Position numbers and translations under genes: made by a program | Notes under the pieces: model-generated | Told to the model about the DNA's origin: nothing | Databases searched by the model: none | The model's input: only the letters and a program-made list of their open reading frames with translations | Assembly (NCBI RefSeq): GCF_042658925.1 | Contig: NZ_JBHSRF010000032.1 | Location: 1 to 64,000, forward strand | DNA length: 64,000 bases | Direction of reading: 5' to 3' | DNA from: Sphaerisporangium aureirubrum | GTDB taxonomy: Bacteria > Actinomycetota > Actinomycetes > Streptosporangiales > Streptosporangiaceae | In this document: piece by piece, positions 33,567-41,726 of the stretch | Layout: every line of letters begins with the position of its first letter | Numbering within the stretch: the stretch's first letter is position 1

Positions 33567-34904
33567 CTACGCGGGGGCCGGCCTGGCCTGCTCCTCCGGC
33601 GTCGCGACGGTATCCCGCACCTTCTCCCGGCGGATCGACAGCGCGAGCAGGGGAACCATGGCAAGGCTGACGGCGGCGGCCACGACGATGACGTAGTACG
33701 GCGACAGCAGGCTGCCGGTGGCCTCTTCGATGAGGCCGTAGACGTACGGGCCGACGAATCCGCCGGTGATGCCGAGCATGTTGATGAAGGCGAGGCCCGC
33801 CGCGGCCATCAGGCCCGACATGCGGGACATGGCGACCGACCAGAACAACGGCAGTGTGCCGATGCCGAAGAAGCTGGACAGGAAGATCAGGCTGATGCTC
33901 AGCACCGGGTTCGTGGAGACGAGGAAGCAGAGCATGAGGATCAGGGTTCCGGCGGCGCACACGCCGATCAGCGGCACCTCATGGCCGTAGCGGCGCCGGA
34001 GCCACGGGAAGAACAGCACGCCCGCCAGGGCCGCGACACCGCCGCTGCCCGCCACCAGCCCGATGAGGAAGGGGTCGTCGATGCCGAGCGACTGCACCAG
34101 CGCCGGGAAGTTGAAGCCCACGCCGGAGCCGATCGCCTGGTTGACGAAGTAGATCGCGGCGAGAATGAGCACGAACTGGCGGCCGAACGCGAGGCGCAGG
34201 TGCCCGCGTACCCGGGTCGGCGACGGGGTGCCCTGCGCCTCGGCCCGCTCGGTGAGCGCGGCGGCCTCCTCCTCGGTGAGCCATTTCGCGTCGGCGGGCC
34301 GGCCGGGCAGGGTGAACCAGACCACCACGCCGACGAGTACCGTGACGAGCCCTTCGACCAGGAACATCCATTGCCAGCCGTGCAGGCCGGCCACGCCGTC
34401 CAGCTTCATCAGCGCGCCACCCATGGGCGATCCGATGAAGATCGCGACAGCGGGCGCCGTGTAGATCAGGCCCACGATCGTCACGCGATGTCTCTGCGCG
34501 AACCACAGGGTGACCATGTACATCATGGCCGGGAACAGGCCCGCCTCCGCGGCGCCGAGCAGCACGCGCAGGATGTAGAAGGACAGCTCGTTCTGCACGA
34601 ACATCATGGCGGCCGACACCGCGCCCCATGTCACCGCGATACGAGCGATCCACACCCGGGCACCGATGCGGTAGACGATCAGGTTGCTCGGCACCTCCAG
34701 CAGGGCGTAGCTCACGAAGAACAGGCCCGCGCCGAGCCCGTAGGCTGCCGCGCTGATCCCGATATCGGCTTCCAGCGCCGTCTTCGCGAGAGCGACGTTG
34801 GCCCGGTCGATATAGGACATGAAGTAGGTGATGCCGAGCACCGGCAACAACCGGGTCATGGCCTTCTTGGTGGCGAGTTCGTGTAGTAGCTCTTTCGTCG
34901 TCAT
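33567..34904 (-). CDS. MFS transporter, anion:cation symporter type
   Basis: A 445-aa membrane protein with twelve likely helices. The first loop matches the ACS subfamily (phthalate, glucarate or tartrate-type carriers): SYIDRANVALAK, and the region GAAEAGLFPAMMYMVTLWF is typical. The middle loop is charged (RPADAKWLTEEEAAALTERA). It would import an organic anion; the exact substrate is unknown. It is divergent from the TetR gene with an inverted repeat between, so it is probably repressed by it. Confidence 0.87.
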   Translation of the reverse strand: MTTKELLHELATKKAMTRLLPVLGITYFMSYIDRANVALAKTALEADIGISAAAYGLGAGLFFVSYALLEVPSNLIVYRIGARVWIARIAVTWGAVSAAMMFVQNELSFYILRVLLGAAEAGLFPAMMYMVTLWFAQRHRVTIVGLIYTAPAVAIFIGSPMGGALMKLDGVAGLHGWQWMFLVEGLVTVLVGVVVWFTLPGRPADAKWLTEEEAAALTERAEAQGTPSPTRVRGHLRLAFGRQFVLILAAIYFVNQAIGSGVGFNFPALVQSLGIDDPFLIGLVAGSGGVAALAGVLFFPWLRRRYGHEVPLIGVCAAGTLILMLCFLVSTNPVLSISLIFLSSFFGIGTLPLFWSVAMSRMSGLMAAAGLAFINMLGITGGFVGPYVYGLIEEATGSLLSPYYVIVVAAAVSLAMVPLLALSIRREKVRDTVATPEEQARPAPA

Positions 34905-34998
34905 GGGGGGACGCCCTTCCGGATGCAGCCGTTCTGTGCGGTGTCTCGGTGCGATCTCCGGTTGTCAGGCCGGGGGGTGGCGGGCTCACGCATAGGCG

Positions 34999-35034
34999 CT
35001 TTAACGTGGGATACTACTGAGTATCACGTTAAAG
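34999..35034. promoter_or_regulatory. Inverted-repeat operator between MFS and TetR genes
   Basis: CTTTAACGTG (34999-35008) and CACGTTAAAG (35025-35034) are perfect 10-bp arms; ATAC/GTAT lies further inside. This long palindrome sits between divergent genes and is a likely TetR-family binding site. Confidence 0.75.
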
Positions 35035-35108
35035 TCAGACATCTTGAAGTGTCAACCGTCACAATGGGCGACGGTGAGGACGACCCGCTCCAGCAAGGAG
35101 GAACCGGT

Positions 35109-35729
35109 GTGACCGCGAGCCCAGGATCGGTGCCCGACGCGCGGGAAAGGATCCTCGACGCCGCGGCCGAGGCGTTCACACGCAGCGGGTTCGCCAACGC
35201 CACGATCGACGACATCGCCCACGAGCTGGGGGCCACCAAGGGCCTCGTCTACTACCACTTCCGGTCGAAGTTCGACATCTTCCTCGGCGTGTACGAGGAG
35301 GGCATGCGCCGTGTCCGCGAACGGGTCGAGCCCCACGCCCACGGGCAGGGAACCGCCCGCGACCGGCTCGTGGCGATGTCGATCGCGCACGAGCTCAACC
35401 TGATGGAGGACCTCGCCTACCACAACGTCATCCACCAGGCGGTGCGGGGCGAGGTGTCGATCGCGCTCAAGGCCCGCCAGCGTGACACCCTGCTCGCCCT
35501 GAACCGGCTCCGGAGCGGCTACGAGGAGATGTTCCGCCGCGTCGTCGAGGAAGGCATCGCCGACGGCTCCCTCCGCGGCGTCGACGCCGCCCTGGCCACC
35601 AGAACCCTGCTCACCAACCTCAACGCCGTCGACATCTGGTACCGCAGAATCGAGGGCCAGCCCGCCGCCGAGGTCCACGACCTCGCCCGCCGGATCGTGG
35701 ACCTCATCATGGGCGGCCTCGCCGCGTGA
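35109..35729 (+). CDS. TetR-family regulator
   Basis: A 206-aa repressor. The HTH is within residues 12-58: ARERILDAAAEAFTRSGFAN, TIDDIAHELGATKGLVYYHF. The helical ligand domain follows. The GTG at 35109 has AAGGAGG eight bases upstream and is preferred to the ATG at 35064. It probably controls the divergent transporter operon through the inverted repeat at 34999-35034 and responds to the transported compound or a derivative. Confidence 0.88.
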   Translation: MTASPGSVPDARERILDAAAEAFTRSGFANATIDDIAHELGATKGLVYYHFRSKFDIFLGVYEEGMRRVRERVEPHAHGQGTARDRLVAMSIAHELNLMEDLAYHNVIHQAVRGEVSIALKARQRDTLLALNRLRSGYEEMFRRVVEEGIADGSLRGVDAALATRTLLTNLNAVDIWYRRIEGQPAAEVHDLARRIVDLIMGGLAA

Positions 35730-35930
35730 CCCCAGGCCGTCCAGGATCTTGAGCGCGTGGCCCCCGCCCCGCCGCAGGGTGGGATGCCTCCTTTGACGGT
35801 CACCAGACCAGGCTCGGACGCGAAGCGGACGCTCTGTTACGGGAGCATCACACTTCGGGGCTTTCGTCCGTGTGTTCTGGTCTCGCGTGACATTTTTCCG
35901 AGGGGGTCATGCGCTTAGGAGGACAGACGG

Positions 35931-37148
35931 ATGGTGGACAGCCCGGCCGGGTACGCGGTGATCGACGTCGAGACGACAGGGTTGCGGCCCTCGTGGCGTG
36001 ATCGGGTCGTCGAGATCGGGGTCGTCCACGTCGATCTGGAGGGGCGGGTGACCGGGGAATGGGGCACTCTGGTCAATCCAGAGCGTGACCTCGGGCCGCA
36101 GCACATCCACGGGATCAGCGCTTCCGACGTACGGCACGCGCCCAAGTTCAAGGACATCGCCGGGACGGTGCTCGCCCTGCTACGGGGGCGGGTGCCGGCG
36201 GCGCACAATCTCGGGTTCGACGCAGGGTTCCTGCAGGCCGAGTTCGACCGTACCGGTGTGGCGGTTCCGTCTCTGGCGGGCATCGGGGTGTGCACGATGG
36301 CGGAGGCGCGGCGGTTCCTGCCGGACGCGCCGCGCAATCTCGCAGGCTGTTGCGCCGTGGCGGACGTTCCTCTCGACGGCCACCACGACGCGCTCATCGA
36401 CGCGCGGGCCGCGGCGGGGCTGTTATGTCGCTATCTCGAAGTGACACGGCCGACGTCCCCTTGGCCGGTCGCGCTGCGTGCCGCAGTCGCCGCCGACTGG
36501 CCTGCGGCCGAAGTGGCCGATGCCGCGGGGGTGCGCAGAGGGGTGGCGGCCGAACGGCAGGATCATTTCCTCGCACGGGTTCTCGACCGGATGCCGCAGA
36601 CGGCGGAGCCCGTTCAGGCCGATCGCTATCTCGCCCTGCTCGACCAAGTACTCCTGGATCATCACATCTCGGCTGCGGAGGCCGATGCTCTGGTCGAGCT
36701 GGCGACCGCGCTGGGGCTGTGCCGGACGGATCTGGATCGGCTGCACGGGCGGTATCTCGCCGCGCTGGCGCGGGCGGCGCTGGCCGATGGCGTGGTCACG
36801 GATGCCGAGCGTGACGAGCTGGGGCTCGTCGCCGGACTGTTGCGGCTGCCCGCAGCGGCGGTGCGGGACGCGCTGAACGAGGCCGCCACGTGTGCTCCGG
36901 CCGCTCTCGATCGGTTCACGTTGCGGCCGGGTGATCTCGTCGTCTTCACCGGGGAGATGGAGGGCGGAAGGGATGCCTGGGAGCTGCGCGCCCGCGACGC
37001 GGGCTGTCTGCCGCACGGCGGTGTGACCAAGAAGGTCCGCCTGGTGGTCGCGGCCGACCCCGACACCTTGTCGGGAAAGGCCCGCAAGGCGCGCGCGTAC
37101 GGCATTCCCATCGTCACCCCTGAGGGCTTCGCCCGGATTCTCGGCTGA
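35931..37148 (+). CDS. DEDDh exonuclease with TerB-like and BRCT domains
   Basis: A 405-aa protein with three parts. Residues 5-165 form a DnaQ-type 3'-5' exonuclease (YAVIDVETTGLRPSW, AAHNLGFDAGF, and GHHDALIDARA as the HxxxxxD motif). Residues 205-310 are a TerB-like helical domain with paired acidic helices (LDQVLLDHHISAAEADALVE, ALADGVVTDAERDEL). Residues 320-405 are a BRCT domain (DLVVFTGEMEGG, VTPEGFARIL). It likely acts on DNA in repair. Actinomycete homologues with this order are known but not well characterised. It stands alone. Confidence 0.85.
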   Translation: MVDSPAGYAVIDVETTGLRPSWRDRVVEIGVVHVDLEGRVTGEWGTLVNPERDLGPQHIHGISASDVRHAPKFKDIAGTVLALLRGRVPAAHNLGFDAGFLQAEFDRTGVAVPSLAGIGVCTMAEARRFLPDAPRNLAGCCAVADVPLDGHHDALIDARAAAGLLCRYLEVTRPTSPWPVALRAAVAADWPAAEVADAAGVRRGVAAERQDHFLARVLDRMPQTAEPVQADRYLALLDQVLLDHHISAAEADALVELATALGLCRTDLDRLHGRYLAALARAALADGVVTDAERDELGLVAGLLRLPAAAVRDALNEAATCAPAALDRFTLRPGDLVVFTGEMEGGRDAWELRARDAGCLPHGGVTKKVRLVVAADPDTLSGKARKARAYGIPIVTPEGFARILG

Positions 37149-37188
37149 GCACTCGACTTGCGCCGCCGCTCGGTGGTCGCCAAGGGCA

Positions 37189-37494
37189 TCAGCCTCCTGG
37201 GCGGGCTGGTGGGGACGGCAGCACCGTCGTCGTTCTCCTGGTACGACTAAAGGGCTGACGCTCCTCCGGCAGCTGACGTAGTCGCTTCACGATCGCGTTG
37301 GTCGGCGGTGGGAGGAGGTGGGCGGCGGCGTCGGAGCACAGGTCGGTGGCCGCGCGGCCCAGTCTTGGAGGGGCGCCGGTGGCTTCGGCGAGTTCGACCG
37401 CGATGCACATGTTCTTGAGCATCAGGCGCAGGGCGAATCCCGAGTCCAAGGTCTCCGAGAGGATGCGATCCGGCCGATCCTGCTCGTCGCTCAC
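37189..37494 (-). pseudogene. Remnant of a 3-hydroxyisobutyrate dehydrogenase-type gene
   Basis: Leftward reading gives DSGFALRLMLKNMCIAVELA, then ATDLCSDAAAHL and VKRLRQLPEE, which is the C-terminal helical part of the hydroxyacid/6-phosphogluconate dehydrogenase family. The N-terminal NAD domain is absent and the ends do not fit. It lies next to another remnant at 37574 and marks the edge of the defence island. Confidence 0.6.
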
Positions 37495-37573
37495 CGGGAC
37501 TGTTCGCCGTCAGCCGCAGCGTAGAGCCAACCGGCATCTCCTCGGCAAGGGTTCCACGTCCTAGGGTCGGGAG

Positions 37574-37690
37574 GTGACAGGACACATGAGAGTCACGCTG
37601 GTCCAAGGAGACATCACCGAGCAGCAGGTCGACGCCGTCGTCAACGCCAACTCCTCTCCCTGGTGGCGGTGGGGTGGCTCGAAGAGGACT
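37574..37690 (+). pseudogene. 5' stump of a macro-domain gene
   Basis: A GGGAGG site and start lead into MRVTLVQGDITEQQVDAVV then NANSS, the exact opening of a macro domain (ADP-ribose binding or hydrolase). After this, homology ends: the glycine loop is distorted (PWWRWGG) and the sequence continues without a stop into the kinase gene. The rest of the macro gene has been lost, apparently when the kinase gene arrived. Confidence 0.72.
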
Positions 37691-37738
37691 TTCATACATA
37701 CGTGCGGCTACCAACCCACATTCCCTAGGATTCTCGTT

Positions 37739-39346
37739 GTGGCCACTGAAGGCGATCAGCTGCGCAACTCCGCAGGGCCGACGCATGCCCGCCACCCGCT
37801 CATAGACGCGCTCAGTTTCGTCTGGGCAGTCGTTCCTCTCATATCATTCGGCTTGCTGAATTCGGTCGTCTTCGGTTTTGCTGCCTACCGGACCAGAAGC
37901 CGGGTGATGGCCATAGCCGCCGGCTGCTACCTGGCCGTGCTTGCCGCGTTCGTGTCGACCGCCGGAATACGCGACTTCGGGCCGGACGACTGGCAGAATC
38001 AGGCAGCCCTATGGGCCTGGATTCTCGGGCCCATGTTGGGAGGCACCCTGCATGCACTCATCGTGAGGAAACATGTCTTCCCGCCGAAGTTCATCCTCCT
38101 TTCCCAAAACTCCCGCCCTGCATCGGCGTCCGGGAGTTGGTCATGGGATCCGTGGGGTGGTTCGGAACCTGTCCACTCGCCTGGCGAGCAGCGTCCGAAC
38201 GTGGCTGGGCCCACCGGGCTCGCTGTCCCCCTGAGCTACATCTGGGCGCTGGTACCTCTGCTCACGCTCGGGTTCGCCACGTGCGTGGTGATAGGTTCCG
38301 CCGCGATAAGACTCCGAAGCCGGAACCTAGGGTTGGCCGCCGTCGGCTACCTGATCCTGCTCGCGGTCTTCGTCGTCGTCAATGCACCGCTCGACCGACT
38401 ACCAAATACGGACTGGCGGGCACAGGTTTATTTTTGGACCTGGTCGCTGGGGCCGTGGTGGGGTGGCACATTCCATGCCTTCGTCCTGAGGCAGGCGGTC
38501 TTCCGGCGGCGCTTTCCCATTCGCTCCGGGCGCGCGAACCCTGAAATGAGCAACGCGCCCACGCCGACCCAGCCGATCCGTGTCCTCGGGCCGTACAAAT
38601 TGATCGACCGGATTGGTGGCGGCGGGCAGGGAGTCGTCTATCTCGGCCTCACGCCGTCCGGCAGACGCGTCGCGGTCAAGGTGCTGCACACCCGGATGGG
38701 AACTGGAACCGCCGAACGCGAAGGGTTCCTGCGAGAGGTCACCGCAGCACAGCGGGTCCCACCTTTCGCCACCGTGCCGATCATCGATAAGGGGATCGTA
38801 GGTGATGTGGCGTACATAGTGAGTGAATACATCGACGGACCTTCGCTGGAGACCTACATCCGCTCCGGGCGGAGGATGGACGGAGATGGCATCACTCGCC
38901 TGGCCATTTCCACCGCTGCCGCTCTCAGAGGAATCCACAGCACGAACATCGTCCACCGGGATTTCAAGCCGGCCAACGTCCTTCTCGCGCCTGACGGCCC
39001 TCGCGTGATCGACTTCGGCATCGCCAAAGCACTCGACAACGTCACTACAACGATCGGAGGCGTCAAGGGCACCCCCGCGTACATGTCCCCAGAGCAGGTC
39101 TCCGGGCACCCGGTCGGCCATCCCTCCGACATCTTCAGCTGGGCGTCCACGATATATTTCGCTGCGACCGGGCGTCCGGCATTCGACGGCCCCACCATAT
39201 ACGCCGTCTCCCACCAGATCCTGAGCCGACATCCCGACGTATCCGTCCTGCCCCAGCCACTTCGGCATGCGGTGGCAGCCTCCTTCAGCAAGGACTCGCG
39301 CACCCGTCCGACAGCCGCCCAACTCATGCTCGCGATCACACAGTAG
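37739..39346 (+). CDS. Membrane Ser/Thr kinase with duplicated N-terminal sensor
   Basis: About 535 aa from a GTG at 37739 with AGGA upstream; the frame is open from 37574, so a macro-kinase fusion of 590 aa is possible. The N-terminal 250 residues are two copies of one three-helix membrane module (LSFVWAVVPLISFGLLN and LSYIWALVPLLTLGFAT; LGPMLGGTLHAL and LGPWWGGTFHAF). The kinase domain fills the C-terminus: IGGGGQGVVYLG, VAVKVL, HRDFKPANV, VIDFGIAKA and GTPAYMSPEQ, all intact. This order (sensor first, kinase last) is the reverse of most bacterial receptor kinases. It may signal to the neighbouring defence genes; the link is inference. Confidence 0.83.
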   Translation: MATEGDQLRNSAGPTHARHPLIDALSFVWAVVPLISFGLLNSVVFGFAAYRTRSRVMAIAAGCYLAVLAAFVSTAGIRDFGPDDWQNQAALWAWILGPMLGGTLHALIVRKHVFPPKFILLSQNSRPASASGSWSWDPWGGSEPVHSPGEQRPNVAGPTGLAVPLSYIWALVPLLTLGFATCVVIGSAAIRLRSRNLGLAAVGYLILLAVFVVVNAPLDRLPNTDWRAQVYFWTWSLGPWWGGTFHAFVLRQAVFRRRFPIRSGRANPEMSNAPTPTQPIRVLGPYKLIDRIGGGGQGVVYLGLTPSGRRVAVKVLHTRMGTGTAEREGFLREVTAAQRVPPFATVPIIDKGIVGDVAYIVSEYIDGPSLETYIRSGRRMDGDGITRLAISTAAALRGIHSTNIVHRDFKPANVLLAPDGPRVIDFGIAKALDNVTTTIGGVKGTPAYMSPEQVSGHPVGHPSDIFSWASTIYFAATGRPAFDGPTIYAVSHQILSRHPDVSVLPQPLRHAVAASFSKDSRTRPTAAQLMLAITQ

Positions 39347-39387
39347 GTGGCTCATCCATCACGAATCTCGCCCTGAAGAGGTCACGG

Positions 39388-41655
39388 TCACTGGTGGCCG
39401 AACTGGGCGAGACGGTGCTGGGCGATGTCGATCTCCGCTGGAGTGAACAGATCGGCGAAACGCGTCTGGATGACCAGTGCTTCCACAGTGAGGTCGAGGC
39501 GGCCTCGTTCCCACAGCGCGGCGAACCCGTCGCTCACGGCGGGAGCGTGCAGGAGCTTACGGGCCGTCGCCAGGCTGCCATGTTCGGCCAGCATGCTCAG
39601 GAAGTACCCGGCATGGTGGTTCGCCTCGCGGCGTGCGCGGTCGTAGATCGAGCGCATGGCCTTGTCGAACTCGGCGTCGGCCCCTCCCGCCGACCGGCGC
39701 ACGTCGGGAGCCACCTCTGCCTGCTCGACCACCGCTTCGACGCCCGCGGCCGACTCGTTGCGGCGAGTGGCGTAGCCGAGCAGCGCGTCGACCGAGGTGA
39801 ACACCTCGTACCCCAGCTCCTCCAGCCGCGGCAGGTCGGCGGCCTCCGGGTCGAGTTCAAGGATCACCGGCCTGCCCTGCCCCGGTTGCAGCCCATCGGG
39901 CCAGAAAGCCTCGGCGACGGCCAGGGCGCGACCGGTCGCGGGATCGGCGATCTCGCTGTCGAGGGCCGGTTCGGCGTATCCCAGCCGTACCAACTCTTCG
40001 GCCATGGCCTTGACCTGCGCCACGCGCACGTCGTCGCGCTCATCGGCGACGACGCTGACCGGGGCGAGCTCCTCGGCCTGGGCCATGGCACCGTTGCGCA
40101 GTTCGGTGAGGAAAGACTGCACGGCCTGGGCCAGTAGCTCCCGCCGGGCAGAGAGGAAATCAGGGTACCTTTCGACTCGCCACAGGTCGGGATCGTCTGG
40201 AATCCACTGTGAGGCCAACACGTCAGGGTGCTTCCCCTCGACCTCGACGAAGTACTCCTCGGGAGTGCGCTTGCCGATGACGAGGTTGGTGTCCTGGGTG
40301 AGGAAGCAGAAGTTAGCGATGGCGTTGACCTCGCTCCGGTCGTACCCGGCCTTATGCAGCACGGCCTTGGGGAAGATGTGATGAACCTGAAGCGAGTTCA
40401 GTCTGCCCAGCATCTCCGCCCGCAGCGGCAGGCCGCTGCCGAAGTCCCGCGCTCCCTTGGCCCTGGTGAGCAGGTAGAGAAGCGGGTAGAAGCGCGACCC
40501 CTTCGTGGACCCCTCGAAGTCATGAGCCTGAATCTCAAGGTTGCCACCGCGCCAGCGTTCCAGAGACGCGATGAGCCCATCGACGCCCGAATCCTTGACC
40601 GCCTCGTAGTCCTTGGCGAGCACCGTCTCGGTCGACCCGGCGAAACGGCCCCACAGGGCGGAGTGGACGTACCAGAACAGCACCTTGTCCCGGTGGGCGG
40701 CATCGGCGAAGCGGCCACCGGGGCTGAGGTGCAGCAGACGGGAGATGACGGGTATCGCGTAGCGGCCCATCAGCACCTGGTCGTGGTCGAGCCCGAGGCG
40801 GCCGGACGCCGCTTCCAGGAAGTTCCCGACGTATCCCACCGACTTGGCGAGGGCCACTTCGAATTCGTCGGCGGGGATGGTGTCGAGGGCGGTGAAGACT
40901 GCACGCCCTGTCGCCACAGCGGTGGTGTTGCGCAGCAGCCAGTCCAGCGAGAAGTCGAAGCCCTTGTCCTGCCAGCCCTCAAGGTGGTCACGCATGACCT
41001 GCCGAGCCGCCGGCCAATGGGCACAGATCTTCGCGAGCGCCAGATCACCCTTGGACAGGGCGGTACCACCGGAGTTGACCCGGTTGAAGATGTCGACGAC
41101 GACCTCGACGTCCTTGTCCGGTCCAGTGATCCTCTCCTCATGGAATTCCCGCTCCAGGAGCTGCCGCAACTGGTTGAGTCGCCCGAGGTAGATCGCGAAC
41201 TTCTCCGGCATGGCACCGAAGTCCTTGATGAACGGGTCCAGCCCATGGGTGAACAGGCGGGTGACATCCACCCACCGGGGATCGTCGCGCATCTTCGCCG
41301 GCGCGTAGAACTCGAAGCTCTCGTCCTCCACGTTGAACCGCAGACCGGTGAACGCGGCGGCATCACCCTCGAAGAACGCCGGCGCGTGGCCTCGGATGAC
41401 GCCATAGAGGGAGGTGATGCGCTGCTGGCCGTCGAGCAGCAGCGAGCGCACTCCGCCGTCCGTCGCTCCGCCCCGCACGGCGGTCTGGTCCGGCTCGGTC
41501 TCCCACAACAGTAAGCCGCCTACGGGGTATCCACGGTAGAGCGAGCGCATCAGCCCACGCACCTGGTCACGGTTCCATACGTAGCCGCGCTGAAACTCCG
41601 GAAGCAGCACAGTGCCATTGTCGATCTGGTGGAGAAGTACCGAGAGCTTGGCCAT
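39388..41655 (-). CDS. DUF262/HNH protein, GmrSD-like
   Basis: A 755-aa protein related to the type IV restriction protein GmrSD and other DUF262 defence nucleases. The GmrS-like NTPase part has LPEFQRGYVWNRDQ, LLLDGQQRITSLYG and FNRVNSGGTALSKGDLALAK. The HNH nuclease part has LQVHHIFPKAVLH and FCFLTQDTNLVIGKRTPEEYF. A C-terminal extension of about 220 residues has two unknown parts (RLEELGYEVFTSVDALLGYA; SDGFAALWERGRLDLTVEAL). It probably cuts modified or foreign DNA using nucleotide hydrolysis. It follows the helicase gene by 71 bp in the same direction. Confidence 0.85.
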   Translation of the reverse strand: MAKLSVLLHQIDNGTVLLPEFQRGYVWNRDQVRGLMRSLYRGYPVGGLLLWETEPDQTAVRGGATDGGVRSLLLDGQQRITSLYGVIRGHAPAFFEGDAAAFTGLRFNVEDESFEFYAPAKMRDDPRWVDVTRLFTHGLDPFIKDFGAMPEKFAIYLGRLNQLRQLLEREFHEERITGPDKDVEVVVDIFNRVNSGGTALSKGDLALAKICAHWPAARQVMRDHLEGWQDKGFDFSLDWLLRNTTAVATGRAVFTALDTIPADEFEVALAKSVGYVGNFLEAASGRLGLDHDQVLMGRYAIPVISRLLHLSPGGRFADAAHRDKVLFWYVHSALWGRFAGSTETVLAKDYEAVKDSGVDGLIASLERWRGGNLEIQAHDFEGSTKGSRFYPLLYLLTRAKGARDFGSGLPLRAEMLGRLNSLQVHHIFPKAVLHKAGYDRSEVNAIANFCFLTQDTNLVIGKRTPEEYFVEVEGKHPDVLASQWIPDDPDLWRVERYPDFLSARRELLAQAVQSFLTELRNGAMAQAEELAPVSVVADERDDVRVAQVKAMAEELVRLGYAEPALDSEIADPATGRALAVAEAFWPDGLQPGQGRPVILELDPEAADLPRLEELGYEVFTSVDALLGYATRRNESAAGVEAVVEQAEVAPDVRRSAGGADAEFDKAMRSIYDRARREANHHAGYFLSMLAEHGSLATARKLLHAPAVSDGFAALWERGRLDLTVEALVIQTRFADLFTPAEIDIAQHRLAQFGHQ

Positions 41656-41726
41656 GACCTGCCTTCAGGTTGACGGTGTGTCGATTAGGGGTTGCCACAC
41701 GCTTACAAACGAACGATGACCAGAAG

